Shown here: positions 33,478 through 42,641 of the stretch, piece after piece | How positions within the stretch are numbered: position 1 is the first letter of the stretch | Layout: every line of letters starts with the position of its first letter | DNA from: Streptomyces yatensis | GTDB lineage: Bacteria > Actinomycetota > Actinomycetes > Streptomycetales > Streptomycetaceae | Direction of reading: 5' to 3' | Length of the DNA stretch: 64,000 bases | NCBI RefSeq assembly: GCF_018069625.1 | Contig: NZ_CP072941.1 | Span: 6,510,001 to 6,574,000 of the forward strand | Program-made: the position numbers and the translations under genes | Notes under the pieces: generated by a model | What the model saw: the letters and a program-made list of their open reading frames with translations, nothing else | Database searches by the model: none | What the model was told of the DNA's origin: nothing

Positions 33478-34398
33478 TCAGGCGCCGCAGGAGCGCAGGA
33501 AGCGCCGGGTGCGCTCGGCGATGGGGAAGGGCTGGTCGGGCGGGCAGGGATACATGTCCTGCTCGACGATGGCGAACAGGTCCACATCGAGGTTCTGGGC
33601 CGCGGTCAGGACCGGTCCCAGCTCCGGAACGCCGTTCGGCGGTTCGCACATGACGCCGCGCTGGACGGCGGGGCCGAACGGCACCTCGTTCTTGACCACA
33701 TCGGCCAGGATCTCCGGGTCGACCTGCTTGAGGTGGAGATAGCCGATGCGCTCGCCGTAGGTCTCGATCAGCTTGACGCTGTCGCCGCCGCAGTAGGCGT
33801 AGTGCCCGGTGTCCAGGCAGAGGTTGACCAGGTCGGAGTCGGTGGCGTCCAGGAAGCGGGCCACGTTCTCCTCGGTGTCGATATGGGTGTCGGCATGCGG
33901 GTGGACGACGATGTCGAGCCCGAAGCGCTCCCGCACCTCACGGCCGAGCCGCTCCATCCCGGTGGACAGATGGCGCCACTGCCCGGCGGTGAGCGTCGGG
34001 GGCTCGATCAGCTCGGCGGTCTTGTCGTCCCGCCAGAAGGAGGGGATGACCACGAGGTGCTTGGCGTTCATCGCCCGGGTCAGCTCGGCCACCTGGGAGA
34101 CGTGCTCCCAGGTGGCGTCCCAGACCTCGGGGCCCCGGTGCAGCGAGGTGAAGATGGTGCCCGCCGATACGGTGAGGCCGCGCCGGCCGGTCTCCTCGGT
34201 GAGCCGGGCCGGGTCGGTCGGCAGATAGCCGTACGGACCCAGCTCGATCCACTGGTAGCCGGCCTGTGTGACCTCGTCGAGGAAGCGCTGCCAGGGGACC
34301 TGCTGGTCGTCGTCGGGGAACCAGACCCCCCAGGAGTCGGGGGCCGAGCCGACCCGGATGCGGTCCAGGGCGGGTGCGGGGGAGGCGTCGGCAGTCAT
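33478..34398 (-). CDS. iolE: Inosose dehydratase-like TIM-barrel protein
   Basis: A 306-residue xylose-isomerase-like TIM barrel with the IolE-type opening [19 protein letters not shown] and [14 protein letters not shown]. Metal ligands appear in [28 protein letters not shown] and [10 protein letters not shown]. IolE removes water from scyllo-inosose to give the dione consumed by IolD. The ATG at 34398 starts just before the conserved N-terminus and has GAGGAG upstream; the longer reading from 34458 is unsupported. Its place in the inositol locus makes dehydratase more likely than another isomerase. Confidence 0.82.
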   Translation of the reverse strand: MTADASPAPALDRIRVGSAPDSWGVWFPDDDQQVPWQRFLDEVTQAGYQWIELGPYGYLPTDPARLTEETGRRGLTVSAGTIFTSLHRGPEVWDATWEHVSQVAELTRAMNAKHLVVIPSFWRDDKTAELIEPPTLTAGQWRHLSTGMERLGREVRERFGLDIVVHPHADTHIDTEENVARFLDATDSDLVNLCLDTGHYAYCGGDSVKLIETYGERIGYLHLKQVDPEILADVVKNEVPFGPAVQRGVMCEPPNGVPELGPVLTAAQNLDVDLFAIVEQDMYPCPPDQPFPIAERTRRFLRSCGA

Positions 34399-34560
34399 GG
34401 CAGAGGGTCTCCTCGGTGTGCTGGGGTGCCCGCGTCGTACTGTTTTGGGCAGCTTCACCGGCCGGGCGGGCGGCCGTCAAGAGTTCGTCAGGACATTCGG
34501 ACGTCTTGTCAGGAGAAAGGCATCCGGAGGATGGCGTCCTGTCAAGGGGAAGGTGTGGGG
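34399..34560 (-). promoter_or_regulatory. Promoter region of iolE-iolG
   Basis: This gap holds CTTGACAG on the minus strand (34539-34546), the same core found in the divergent inositol promoters near 37.6-37.7 kb, and a further TCTTGACGG-like sequence closer to iolE. It suggests an independent promoter under the same regulator. I see no terminator for the transporter genes here. Confidence 0.45.
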
Positions 34561-35433
<873 letters not shown>

Positions 35434-35438
35434 GACGG

Positions 35439-36509
35439 TCACCTCCTGGCGGCCTGACGGCGCACCCACAGATTGACGAGGGTCGCGAGCAGCAGCATCA
35501 CGCCGACGAAGAACTTGAACCAGTCGGGGTTCCAGTTGGCGTAGACGATGCCCTGGTTGACCATGCCGAAGATGAAGGCGCCGAGGACCGCGCCGATCGC
35601 CGAGCCATAGCCGCCGGTGAGCAGGCAGCCGCCGATCACGGCCGCGATGATGTAGTAGAACTCGTTGCCGACGCCCTCGCCGGCCTGCACGGTGTTGTAC
35701 TCGAAGAGCAGATGCATGCCGACGAACCAGGCCGCGAAGCCCACCGTCATAAAGAGGGCGATCTTGGTGAGGTTCACCGGTACGCCCACGGCCCGCGCGC
35801 TCTCCTTCGAACCACCGGCCGCGAAGATCCAGTTGCCGAACTTGGTGCGCAGCAGCACCCAGGTGGCGATGGCGGCGAAGATCAGCCACCACAGCACGGT
35901 GATCTTCACATTGACGCCGAAGACGCCGATCTCGGAGGCGAAGAGCGACTTGGCCTGGTCGAAACCGTCCATGTCGGTGATGGAGTCGGTGGCGACGTTG
36001 TCGGTCAGCAGCTTGGTGATGGCCAGGTTGGCGCCCTGCAGCATCAGGAAGCTGGCGAGGGTGACCAGGAAGCTGGGCAGCCCGGTCTTGATCAGCAGCA
36101 GTCCGTTGATCAGCCCCACGGCGAGCGAGACCAGCAGGGCGACGATCACGCCCACCCAGACATTGGCGGTGAGCTGGAAGCTGAGCATGCTCGCGGTCAG
36201 CGCCGAGGAGGTGACCGCGACCCCGGCCGAGAGGTCGAACTCGCCGCCGATCATCAGCAGGGAGACGGCGAGCGCCATGATCCCCATGGTGGAGGCCTGG
36301 TAGAGGACGGTGGCGAAGGAGTCGGCCTGGCGGAAGGTGGGGGCGGCGACGAAGAAGAAGAGATAGACGCCGATGGCCGCGACCAGCGCCCCGATCTCGG
36401 GCCGGGCCAGCGCCCGCCGGGCCAGCGAGCGCTCGGTCGTGCGGCTCTTCGGCGGGGCCGCGGGGGAGGCGGGCGGGGTGGCGGCCGCCGGGGTGGCGGT
36501 ATGGGTCAT
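35439..36509 (-). CDS. Inositol/sugar ABC transporter permease (CUT2)
   Basis: A 356-residue permease with about ten membrane helices. The CUT2 hallmarks MIGGEFDLSAGVAVTSSALT and AAGGSKESARAVGVPVN are present, as is the late VIGGCLLTGGYGSAIGAVLG. It lies between the binding-protein and ATPase genes with gaps of 7 and 5 bases. The substrate is inferred to be myo-inositol from the flanking iol genes. Confidence 0.93.
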   Translation of the reverse strand: MTHTATPAAATPPASPAAPPKSRTTERSLARRALARPEIGALVAAIGVYLFFFVAAPTFRQADSFATVLYQASTMGIMALAVSLLMIGGEFDLSAGVAVTSSALTASMLSFQLTANVWVGVIVALLVSLAVGLINGLLLIKTGLPSFLVTLASFLMLQGANLAITKLLTDNVATDSITDMDGFDQAKSLFASEIGVFGVNVKITVLWWLIFAAIATWVLLRTKFGNWIFAAGGSKESARAVGVPVNLTKIALFMTVGFAAWFVGMHLLFEYNTVQAGEGVGNEFYYIIAAVIGGCLLTGGYGSAIGAVLGAFIFGMVNQGIVYANWNPDWFKFFVGVMLLLATLVNLWVRRQAARR

Positions 36510-36516
36510 GGCCGGG

Positions 36517-37527
36517 TCACCGCGTTCCGTTCTTGGCGAACCCGGCGATGGTGTCCACGTTCTCCTTGGTGACGAACGCGGGCCCGGTCAGCACGGGCTT
36601 CTCCCCGCCGCCGCTGAAGTTGCCGTTGTTCTTGAAGAGCCACAGGGAGTCGATGGACAGATAGCCCTGGAGATAGGGCTGCTGGTCGACGGCGAACTGG
36701 ACGTCGCCGCTCTGGACGGCGGAGACGAGGTCCTTGTTGAGGTCGAAGGTGGCGACCTTGGCCTTGCCGCCCGCGTCCTTGGCGGACTGGACGGCGGTCA
36801 GGGCGAACGGGGCGCCCAGGGTGACGACGTAGTCGATGCTCGAATCCTGCTTGAGCTTGGCGGCGATGGTCGACTTGACGGACGGCATATCGGTGCCGTT
36901 GACGTAGAGGGTGTCCGTCTTGCCCTTGAAGGTCTTCTTCACACCCGCACAGCGGGCTTCGAGGGCGACATGGCCCTGTTCCTGGATCACACAGATGTTG
37001 TGCTTGGCGCCGATCTCGTTGAGATGTTTGCCGAATGCCTGGCCCGCGATGTTCTCGTCCTGGCCGAAGTACTCCAGCAGACCCATGCTCTTCCACTGCT
37101 CGAGTCCGGCGTTGAAGGCGACGACCGGGATCCCGGCCTTCTTCGCCTTGGCTATCGCGCCCTTCATGGCGTCGGGCTTGGCGAGGGTGACGGCGATGCC
37201 GTCGACCTTCTGGTTGATCGCGTTCTGGATCAGGTTGGCCTGGTCGGCTCCGCTGGGGTTGCTGGAGTAGACGAGGTCGACATTGTCCTTGGCCGCCGCG
37301 GACTTGGCGCCCTTGCGCACGGTGTCCCAGAAGGTGTCGCCGGGCGCCGCGTGAGTGATCATCGCGATCTTCAGTCGCGGGGTGTCGGCCTTGCCGGCCG
37401 CGATGCCGGAGTCGGCTTCCTGAGCCTTCTTGCCGCCCTGGCTGCTGCAGCCCGCGGCCAGGAGGACGGCTGCGGTGGCGAGTGCGGCGAGGCCCGCTCT
37501 GCGGTGTCGATTGAGTCTGAGGTCCAT
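36517..37527 (-). CDS. Inositol/sugar ABC transporter substrate-binding lipoprotein
   Basis: About 336 residues with a basic start, hydrophobic segment and lipobox LAAGC, then a periplasmic-binding type 1 fold (LKIAMITHAAPGDTFWDTVR, GIAVTLAKPDAM, IPVVAFNAG). The ATG at 37527 is preferred; an in-frame GTG at 37539 is possible. It is the first gene of the importer operon and is divergent from iolC across a 283-base promoter region with paired motifs. Confidence 0.92.
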   Translation of the reverse strand: MDLRLNRHRRAGLAALATAAVLLAAGCSSQGGKKAQEADSGIAAGKADTPRLKIAMITHAAPGDTFWDTVRKGAKSAAAKDNVDLVYSSNPSGADQANLIQNAINQKVDGIAVTLAKPDAMKGAIAKAKKAGIPVVAFNAGLEQWKSMGLLEYFGQDENIAGQAFGKHLNEIGAKHNICVIQEQGHVALEARCAGVKKTFKGKTDTLYVNGTDMPSVKSTIAAKLKQDSSIDYVVTLGAPFALTAVQSAKDAGGKAKVATFDLNKDLVSAVQSGDVQFAVDQQPYLQGYLSIDSLWLFKNNGNFSGGGEKPVLTGPAFVTKENVDTIAGFAKNGTR

Positions 37528-37608
37528 CCGTTCCAGCACCTCTCAAGGCAGGTCCGTCGAGTTGGCACGGCCGTGCAGAACGGGAGCCAACTCCCCGCGG
37601 CTGCCCTC

Positions 37609-37737
37609 TGTCAAGGCTTTGTCATGACAACATTTCATCTGGACGTAACGACGCGATAACATCCCCCATGGCTCCGCATGATGACGTCAGTATGTAAGGA
37701 CAAAGTCTTGACAGTGGCCGGGGGACACGTCTAGACC
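37609..37737. promoter_or_regulatory. Divergent inositol promoters with mirrored operator/-35 motif
   Basis: GACAAAG-Y-CTTGACA occurs on the plus strand at 37699-37713 and, inverted, on the minus strand at 37609-37623. On the plus strand the embedded TTGACA (37708-37713) is followed after 18 bases by TAGACC (37732-37737), a plausible -35/-10 pair for iolC. A palindrome TTGTCATGACAA (37619-37630) overlaps the leftward copy. Placement suggests one regulator that covers the -35 elements of both directions. Confidence 0.6.
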
Positions 37738-37810
37738 TGAAGGGCCGGGGCACACCTCCCGGAGTTCTGTGCACCAGACCCTGAGCTGCGTCTTTCCCGA
37801 AGGGGCAGGC

Positions 37811-38758
37811 ATGAGTGAGCCGTACGACCTGATCACGATGGGCCGCATCGGAGTGGACCTGTATCCGCTGCAGACCGGTGTGCCACTGCCGCAGGTCGAA
37901 TCGTTCGGTAAGTTTCTGGGCGGCTCGGCGACCAATGTCGCGGTCTCCGCGGCCCGCTTCGGCCGCCGCTCCGCGGTGATCAGCCGCACCGGGGCGGATC
38001 CGTTCGGCGACTACATCCATCAGGAGCTGCGGGCCTTCGGAGTGGACGACCGCTTCGTCACCCCCGTCGAGCAGTACCCCACCCCGGTCACCTTCTGCGA
38101 GATCTTCCCGCCCGACGACTTCCCGCTGTACTTCTACCGCCGCCCCAAGGCACCCGATCTGGAGATCCACTCCGCCGAGCTGGACCTGGACGCCATCCGC
38201 GCCACCCGGATCTTCTGGATGACCGGCACCGGGCTCAGCGAGGAGCCCAGCCGCACCAGCACCCTCGCCGCGCTCGCCGCCCGCGCCAAGAGCGGCACCA
38301 CCGTCTTCGACCTCGACTGGCGGCCGATGTTCTGGGCCGACCCGGACACCGCCCGGCCCTTCTACGCCGAGGCGCTGCGCCATGCGACCGTCGCCGTCGG
38401 CAATGTGGATGAATGCGAGATCGCCACCGGTGCGCGCGAGCCCAAGGCGTGCGCGCAGGCGCTGCTGGACGCGGGCGTGGAGCTCGCCGTCGTCAAACAG
38501 GGCCCGCGCGGGGTGCTCGCCGTGCACCGCGACGGCACCACCGCGGAGGTCCCGCCCGTCCCGGTCGAGGTGGTCAACGGACTCGGCGCGGGCGACGCGT
38601 TCGGCGGCGCCCTGTGCCACGGGCTGCTCTCCGGCTGGCCCCTGGAGCGCGTCATGCGGTACGCCAACGCGTCGGGCGCCATCGTCGCGTCCCGCCTCGC
38701 CTGCTCCTCCGCGATGCCCACGGAAGCGGAGGTCGAGGCCCTGCTGGGTGGGGGCTGA
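37811..38758 (+). CDS. iolC: 5-dehydro-2-deoxygluconokinase
   Basis: A 315-residue PfkB-family kinase. LITMGRIGVDLYPLQTGVPL and the GGSATNVAVSAARFG motif (about residue 41) match IolC; the C-terminus has VVNGLGAGDAFGGALCHGLL with the catalytic Asp. It phosphorylates 2-deoxy-5-keto-D-gluconate before aldol cleavage. The ATG at 37811 begins the conserved region; the extra 14 codons of the longer reading lie in the leader. Confidence 0.93.
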   Translation: MSEPYDLITMGRIGVDLYPLQTGVPLPQVESFGKFLGGSATNVAVSAARFGRRSAVISRTGADPFGDYIHQELRAFGVDDRFVTPVEQYPTPVTFCEIFPPDDFPLYFYRRPKAPDLEIHSAELDLDAIRATRIFWMTGTGLSEEPSRTSTLAALAARAKSGTTVFDLDWRPMFWADPDTARPFYAEALRHATVAVGNVDECEIATGAREPKACAQALLDAGVELAVVKQGPRGVLAVHRDGTTAEVPPVPVEVVNGLGAGDAFGGALCHGLLSGWPLERVMRYANASGAIVASRLACSSAMPTEAEVEALLGGG

Positions 38759-38847
38759 CCCAGGGCACCAGGCCCTTCCCTCGTCCGGTCACGCGGTCCC
38801 CGCGCTCCGTGTGCCCTTTCAAGAATCGCGAATGCGAGGAAAAACCC

Positions 38848-39735
38848 TTGAGCATCAGCATTTCGGACCTCGTGACGGTGCGCAGCCGCCATCCGGAGGC
38901 CATCGCGGAGGCGGCCGCCCGCCGGGTCCGCCGCCCCCTCATCGGTGACAGCGGCCGTCTGATGATCGTGGCCGCCGATCACCCGGCGCGCGGCGCCCTC
39001 GCCGTCGGTGGCCACAAGCTGGCCATGGCCAACCGGGTCGAGCTGCTGGAGCGGTTGTGCGTGGCGCTGTCCCGTCCCGGGGTCGACGGGGTGCTCGCCA
39101 CCGCCGACATCCTCGAGGACCTGCTGCTGCTCGGCGCCCTCGAGGGCAAGGTCGTCATGGGCTCGATGAACCGTGGCGGCCTCGCCGGGGCCTCGTTCGA
39201 GCTCGACGACCGGTTCACCGGGCACCGCCCCCAGGACCTGACCCGGCTGCGTTTCGACGCCGGCAAGCTGCTGCTGCGCATCGACTACGACGACGCCGGT
39301 TCGCTGACCACCATGGTCAGCACGGCCCGCGCCATCGACGAGATGGCCGAGCGGCGGCTGCCGGTCTTCGTCGAGCCGTTCATCTCCCGGCGCACGGGCG
39401 GAAAGGTCGTCAACGACCTGAGCGCCGAGGCCGTCACCAAGTCCATAGCCATCGCCTCCGGCCTCGCCGGAACCTCCGCCTACACCTGGCTGAAGGTGCC
39501 GGTCACCGACGACGCCGACGAGATGGCGGCGGTGATGGAGACGAGCACCCTGCCGGCGGTGTTGCTCGGCGGCGACGTGGGCAAGTCTCCGCAGGACCAG
39601 GAGGAGGCGTACGAGAAGTGGCGCAAGGCGCTGGGGCTGCCCACCGTGCAGGGGCTGGTCGTCGGGCGGTCGCTGCTCTATCCGGCGGAGGGCAGCGTCG
39701 AGACCGCCGTGGACACCGCCGTCGGCCTGTTGTGA
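38848..39735 (+). CDS. Cgl0159-family (beta/alpha)8 protein, candidate inositol-pathway aldolase
   Basis: A 295-residue protein of the Cgl0159 family, a TIM barrel regularly found in actinobacterial iol clusters. It starts with TTG (38848) preceded by AGGA at good spacing. Notable blocks are RLMIVAADHPARGAL, MGSMNRGGLAGASFELDDRF and a lysine in SAYTWLKVPV that resembles the Schiff-base lysine of class I DeoC/LacD-type aldolases. No other IolJ-like aldolase is present in the locus, so I infer that it cleaves the IolC product to dihydroxyacetone phosphate and malonic semialdehyde. That role is not shown by sequence alone. Confidence 0.72.
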   Translation: MSISISDLVTVRSRHPEAIAEAAARRVRRPLIGDSGRLMIVAADHPARGALAVGGHKLAMANRVELLERLCVALSRPGVDGVLATADILEDLLLLGALEGKVVMGSMNRGGLAGASFELDDRFTGHRPQDLTRLRFDAGKLLLRIDYDDAGSLTTMVSTARAIDEMAERRLPVFVEPFISRRTGGKVVNDLSAEAVTKSIAIASGLAGTSAYTWLKVPVTDDADEMAAVMETSTLPAVLLGGDVGKSPQDQEEAYEKWRKALGLPTVQGLVVGRSLLYPAEGSVETAVDTAVGLL

Positions 39736-39764
39736 CGCTGTAAGAAAGGCAGAGGGTTCACGCC

Positions 39765-40721
39765 ATGACCACCAACGATCCGTTCCCCGGCTTCCATATG
39801 CAGGCCGGCAAGGCCGCCGACGGCCCCTACGCCGTGGACATCACCCCCGAGCGGGCCGGCTGGGGCTACTCCAGCCTGCGGGTCCTCGAGCTGCCGCCCG
39901 GCGGTTCGCACTCCCTGGCCACCGGTGACAGCGAGTGGATCGTGCTGCCGCTGAGCGGCGGCTGCACCGTGATCGCCGAGGGCGAGGCCTTCGAACTGCA
40001 CGGCCGGGAGAGCGTGTTCAGCGGGGTGAGCGATTTCGTCTACCTGCCGCGCGACTCCCATGCCCAGATCGCCAGCGGGGCGGGAGGCCGCTTCGCGCTC
40101 ACCGGCGCCCGCTGCGAGCGGCGGCTGCCCGCGCGCTACGGACCGGCCTCCGCCGTCCCCGTCGAGCTGCGCGGCAGCGGCAACTGCTCGCGCCAGGTGA
40201 ACAACTTCGGCGCGGCAGGCGTCTTCGCCTGCGACAAGCTCATCGCCGTCGAGGTGCTCACCCCGGGCGGCAACTGGTCCTCGTACCCGCCGCACAAGCA
40301 CGACCAGTGCCGCCCCGGCGAGGAGAGCGAGCTGGAGGAGATCTACTACTTCGAGATCGCCGAGGCCCACGGCAACGAGGGCATCGGCTACCAGCGGGTC
40401 TCCCCGTCGGGCCACGGCCGCGGCACCGACGTCCTCGCCGAGGTCCGCTCCGGGGACACCGTGCTGATCCCCGACGGCTGGCACGGCCCCTCCATCGCCG
40501 CCCCCGGCCATGACATGTACTACCTCAACGTCATGGCGGGCCCGGAGGAGGAGCGCGCCTGGCTCATCTGCGACCACCCGGACCACGCCTGGATCCGCTC
40601 GACCTGGCCGGACCAGCCCGTCGATCCCCGGCTGCCCCTGTACCAAGCACCCGATCAAGCCCCTGATCAAGCACCCGATCAAGCACCCGATTCCGCCGCA
40701 CCCGCTGGAGACCCACGATGA
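39765..40721 (+). CDS. iolB: 5-deoxy-glucuronate isomerase
   Basis: A 318-residue bicupin. The second cupin has SSYPPHKHD and EIYYFEIAEAHGNEGIGYQR, the metal-binding His/Glu set of IolB, and the late HDMYYLNVMAGP block is diagnostic. It isomerises 5-deoxy-glucuronate to 2-deoxy-5-keto-gluconate. The C-terminus is unusual: about 17 residues composed of repeated Gln-Ala-Pro-Asp, added after the conserved WPDQPVDPRLPLY end. Overlaps iolD by 4 bases. Confidence 0.93.
   Translation: MTTNDPFPGFHMQAGKAADGPYAVDITPERAGWGYSSLRVLELPPGGSHSLATGDSEWIVLPLSGGCTVIAEGEAFELHGRESVFSGVSDFVYLPRDSHAQIASGAGGRFALTGARCERRLPARYGPASAVPVELRGSGNCSRQVNNFGAAGVFACDKLIAVEVLTPGGNWSSYPPHKHDQCRPGEESELEEIYYFEIAEAHGNEGIGYQRVSPSGHGRGTDVLAEVRSGDTVLIPDGWHGPSIAAPGHDMYYLNVMAGPEEERAWLICDHPDHAWIRSTWPDQPVDPRLPLYQAPDQAPDQAPDQAPDSAAPAGDPR
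40644..40691 (+). repeat. 12-bp tandem repeat at the 3' end of iolB
   Basis: Four 12-bp units (CAAGCACCCGAT with one variant unit) encode four copies of Gln-Ala-Pro-Asp at the IolB C-terminus, directly before the coupled iolD start. Confidence 0.85.
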
Positions 40722-42604
40722 CCGCTTCGGCAGTGCGCCGCCTGACCGTCGCCCAGGCGCTGGTGGAATTCCTCGCCCACCAGTACACCGAGCGCGACGG
40801 GCGGCGGCATCGTCTGATCAACGCCACCTGGGGCATCTTCGGCCACGGCAATGTGGCCGGGCTCGGCCAGGCGCTGCTGGAGTCCGGGCCGGACACCATG
40901 CCGTATCTCCAGGGCCGTAACGAGCAGGCGATGGTGCACGCCGCGGTCGGCTACGCCCGCCAGAACAACCGGCTCGCCGCCCAGGCCGTCACCACCTCCA
41001 TCGGCCCCGGCGCCACCAACCTCGTCACCGGCGCGGCGCTCGCCACCGTCAACCGGCTGCCGGTGCTGCTGCTGCCCGGCGACATCTTCGCCACCCGGAC
41101 CGCCGACCCGGTGCTGCAGCAGCTCGAAGTCCCGTACGCGGGCGACCTCTCGGTGAACGACGCGCTGCGCCCGGTCTCCCGCTACTTCGACCGGGTGATG
41201 CGCCCCGAGGCGCTGATCCCGGCCGCGCTGCAGGCCATGCGGGTGCTGGCCGACCCGGCCGAGACCGGCGCCGTCACCCTCGCCCTTCCGCAGGACGTCC
41301 AGGCCGAGGCGTTCGACTGGCCCGAGGAGTTCTTCGCCGACCGGGTCTGGCACGTCCGCCGCCCCGCCCCCGAGACGACCGAGGTGGCCGCCGCCGCGCG
41401 GACGATCCGCGCCGCCCGCCGGCCGCTGATCGTCGCGGGCGGCGGGGTCCACCACAGCGAGGCCGAGGACGCCCTGCGCGCGCTCGTGGACGCGACCGGC
41501 ATCCCGGTGGCCTCCACCCAGGCCGGCAAGGGCTCGCTGCGCTACGACCACCCCGCCGACATCGGCGGGATCGGCCACACCGGCACCGCCGTCGCCGACG
41601 ATCTCGCCCGCACCGCCGACCTGGTCATCGGCGTGGGCACCCGCTACAGCGACTTCACCACCGCCTCCGCGACCCTGTTCGCGGACCCGGCCGTGCGCTT
41701 CCTCAACCTCAACATCACGCCGTTCGACGCCCACAAGCTGGGCGCCACCACCGTGGTCGCCGACGCCCGCGCCGCGCTGGAAGCGCTCACCGCCGAGCTG
41801 GCAGGCGACCGGGTCGACGAGACGTACGAGGCCGAGTACCGCACCGGGAAGGCCGTGTGGGAGCGCCGGGTGGACGCCGCGTACGCCGCCGGGGACGAGA
41901 CCGCCCGGCCGTCCCAGACCCAGGTGCTGGGCGCGCTGGACGCGGTCGTCGGCGACGAGGACGTGGTGATCAACGCGGCGGGGTCGCTGCCGGGCGATCT
42001 CCACAAGCTGTGGCGCGCCCGCTCCCCGCGCCAGTACCACCTCGAATACGGCTACTCCTGCATGGGCTACGAGATCCCCGGCGCCATCGGCGTACGGCTC
42101 GCGGCGCCCGCCACCCCGGTCTGGGCGCTGGTCGGCGACGGTACGTATCTGATGATGCCCACCGAGATCGTCACCGCGGTCCAGGAGGGCATCAACATCA
42201 ACATCGTGCTGTTCCAGAACCACGGCTACGCCTCGATCGGCGGTCTTTCGGAGACCACCGGCGGCGAGCGCTTCGGCACCGCCTACCGCTACCGGGCCGC
42301 CGACGGGCAGTACACCGGCGATCCGCTCCCGGTCGATCTGGCCGCCAACGCCGCCTCGCTGGGCATGGACGTGCTGCGTGCCGGGAGCGTGGGCGAGCTG
42401 CGCGAGGCGCTGGCCGCGGCGCGCGCCTCGGACCGGCCCACATGTGTCTATGTGGAGACCGAAACGGCCGACACAGTGTCCGGCGCACCCGAGGCACAGG
42501 CGTGGTGGGATGTGCCTGTCGCCCAGACCGCGACCCGTCCGGCCGCCGTGAAGGCCCGCGAGGACTACGACCGGCAGGCCGCCGCACGCCGCCGCCACCT
42601 CTGA
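40718..42604 (+). CDS. iolD: 3D-(3,5/4)-trihydroxycyclohexane-1,2-dione acylhydrolase
   Basis: A 628-residue thiamine-diphosphate enzyme. The N-terminal Pyr domain includes the GNEQAMVHAAVGYARQ catalytic Glu block, the middle domain is FAD/NAD-like but non-binding, and the C-terminal PP domain has VGDGTYLMMPTEI with the Mg/ThDP motif. It hydrolyses the cyclic dione to 5-deoxy-glucuronate, opening the ring. It overlaps iolB by 4 bases and is followed by iolA after 37 bases. Confidence 0.95.
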   Translation: MTASAVRRLTVAQALVEFLAHQYTERDGRRHRLINATWGIFGHGNVAGLGQALLESGPDTMPYLQGRNEQAMVHAAVGYARQNNRLAAQAVTTSIGPGATNLVTGAALATVNRLPVLLLPGDIFATRTADPVLQQLEVPYAGDLSVNDALRPVSRYFDRVMRPEALIPAALQAMRVLADPAETGAVTLALPQDVQAEAFDWPEEFFADRVWHVRRPAPETTEVAAAARTIRAARRPLIVAGGGVHHSEAEDALRALVDATGIPVASTQAGKGSLRYDHPADIGGIGHTGTAVADDLARTADLVIGVGTRYSDFTTASATLFADPAVRFLNLNITPFDAHKLGATTVVADARAALEALTAELAGDRVDETYEAEYRTGKAVWERRVDAAYAAGDETARPSQTQVLGALDAVVGDEDVVINAAGSLPGDLHKLWRARSPRQYHLEYGYSCMGYEIPGAIGVRLAAPATPVWALVGDGTYLMMPTEIVTAVQEGININIVLFQNHGYASIGGLSETTGGERFGTAYRYRAADGQYTGDPLPVDLAANAASLGMDVLRAGSVGELREALAAARASDRPTCVYVETETADTVSGAPEAQAWWDVPVAQTATRPAAVKAREDYDRQAAARRRHL

Positions 42605-42641
42605 CGTTTCTGACGTTGTTCGAGAGAAAGGCTCCGCACCC

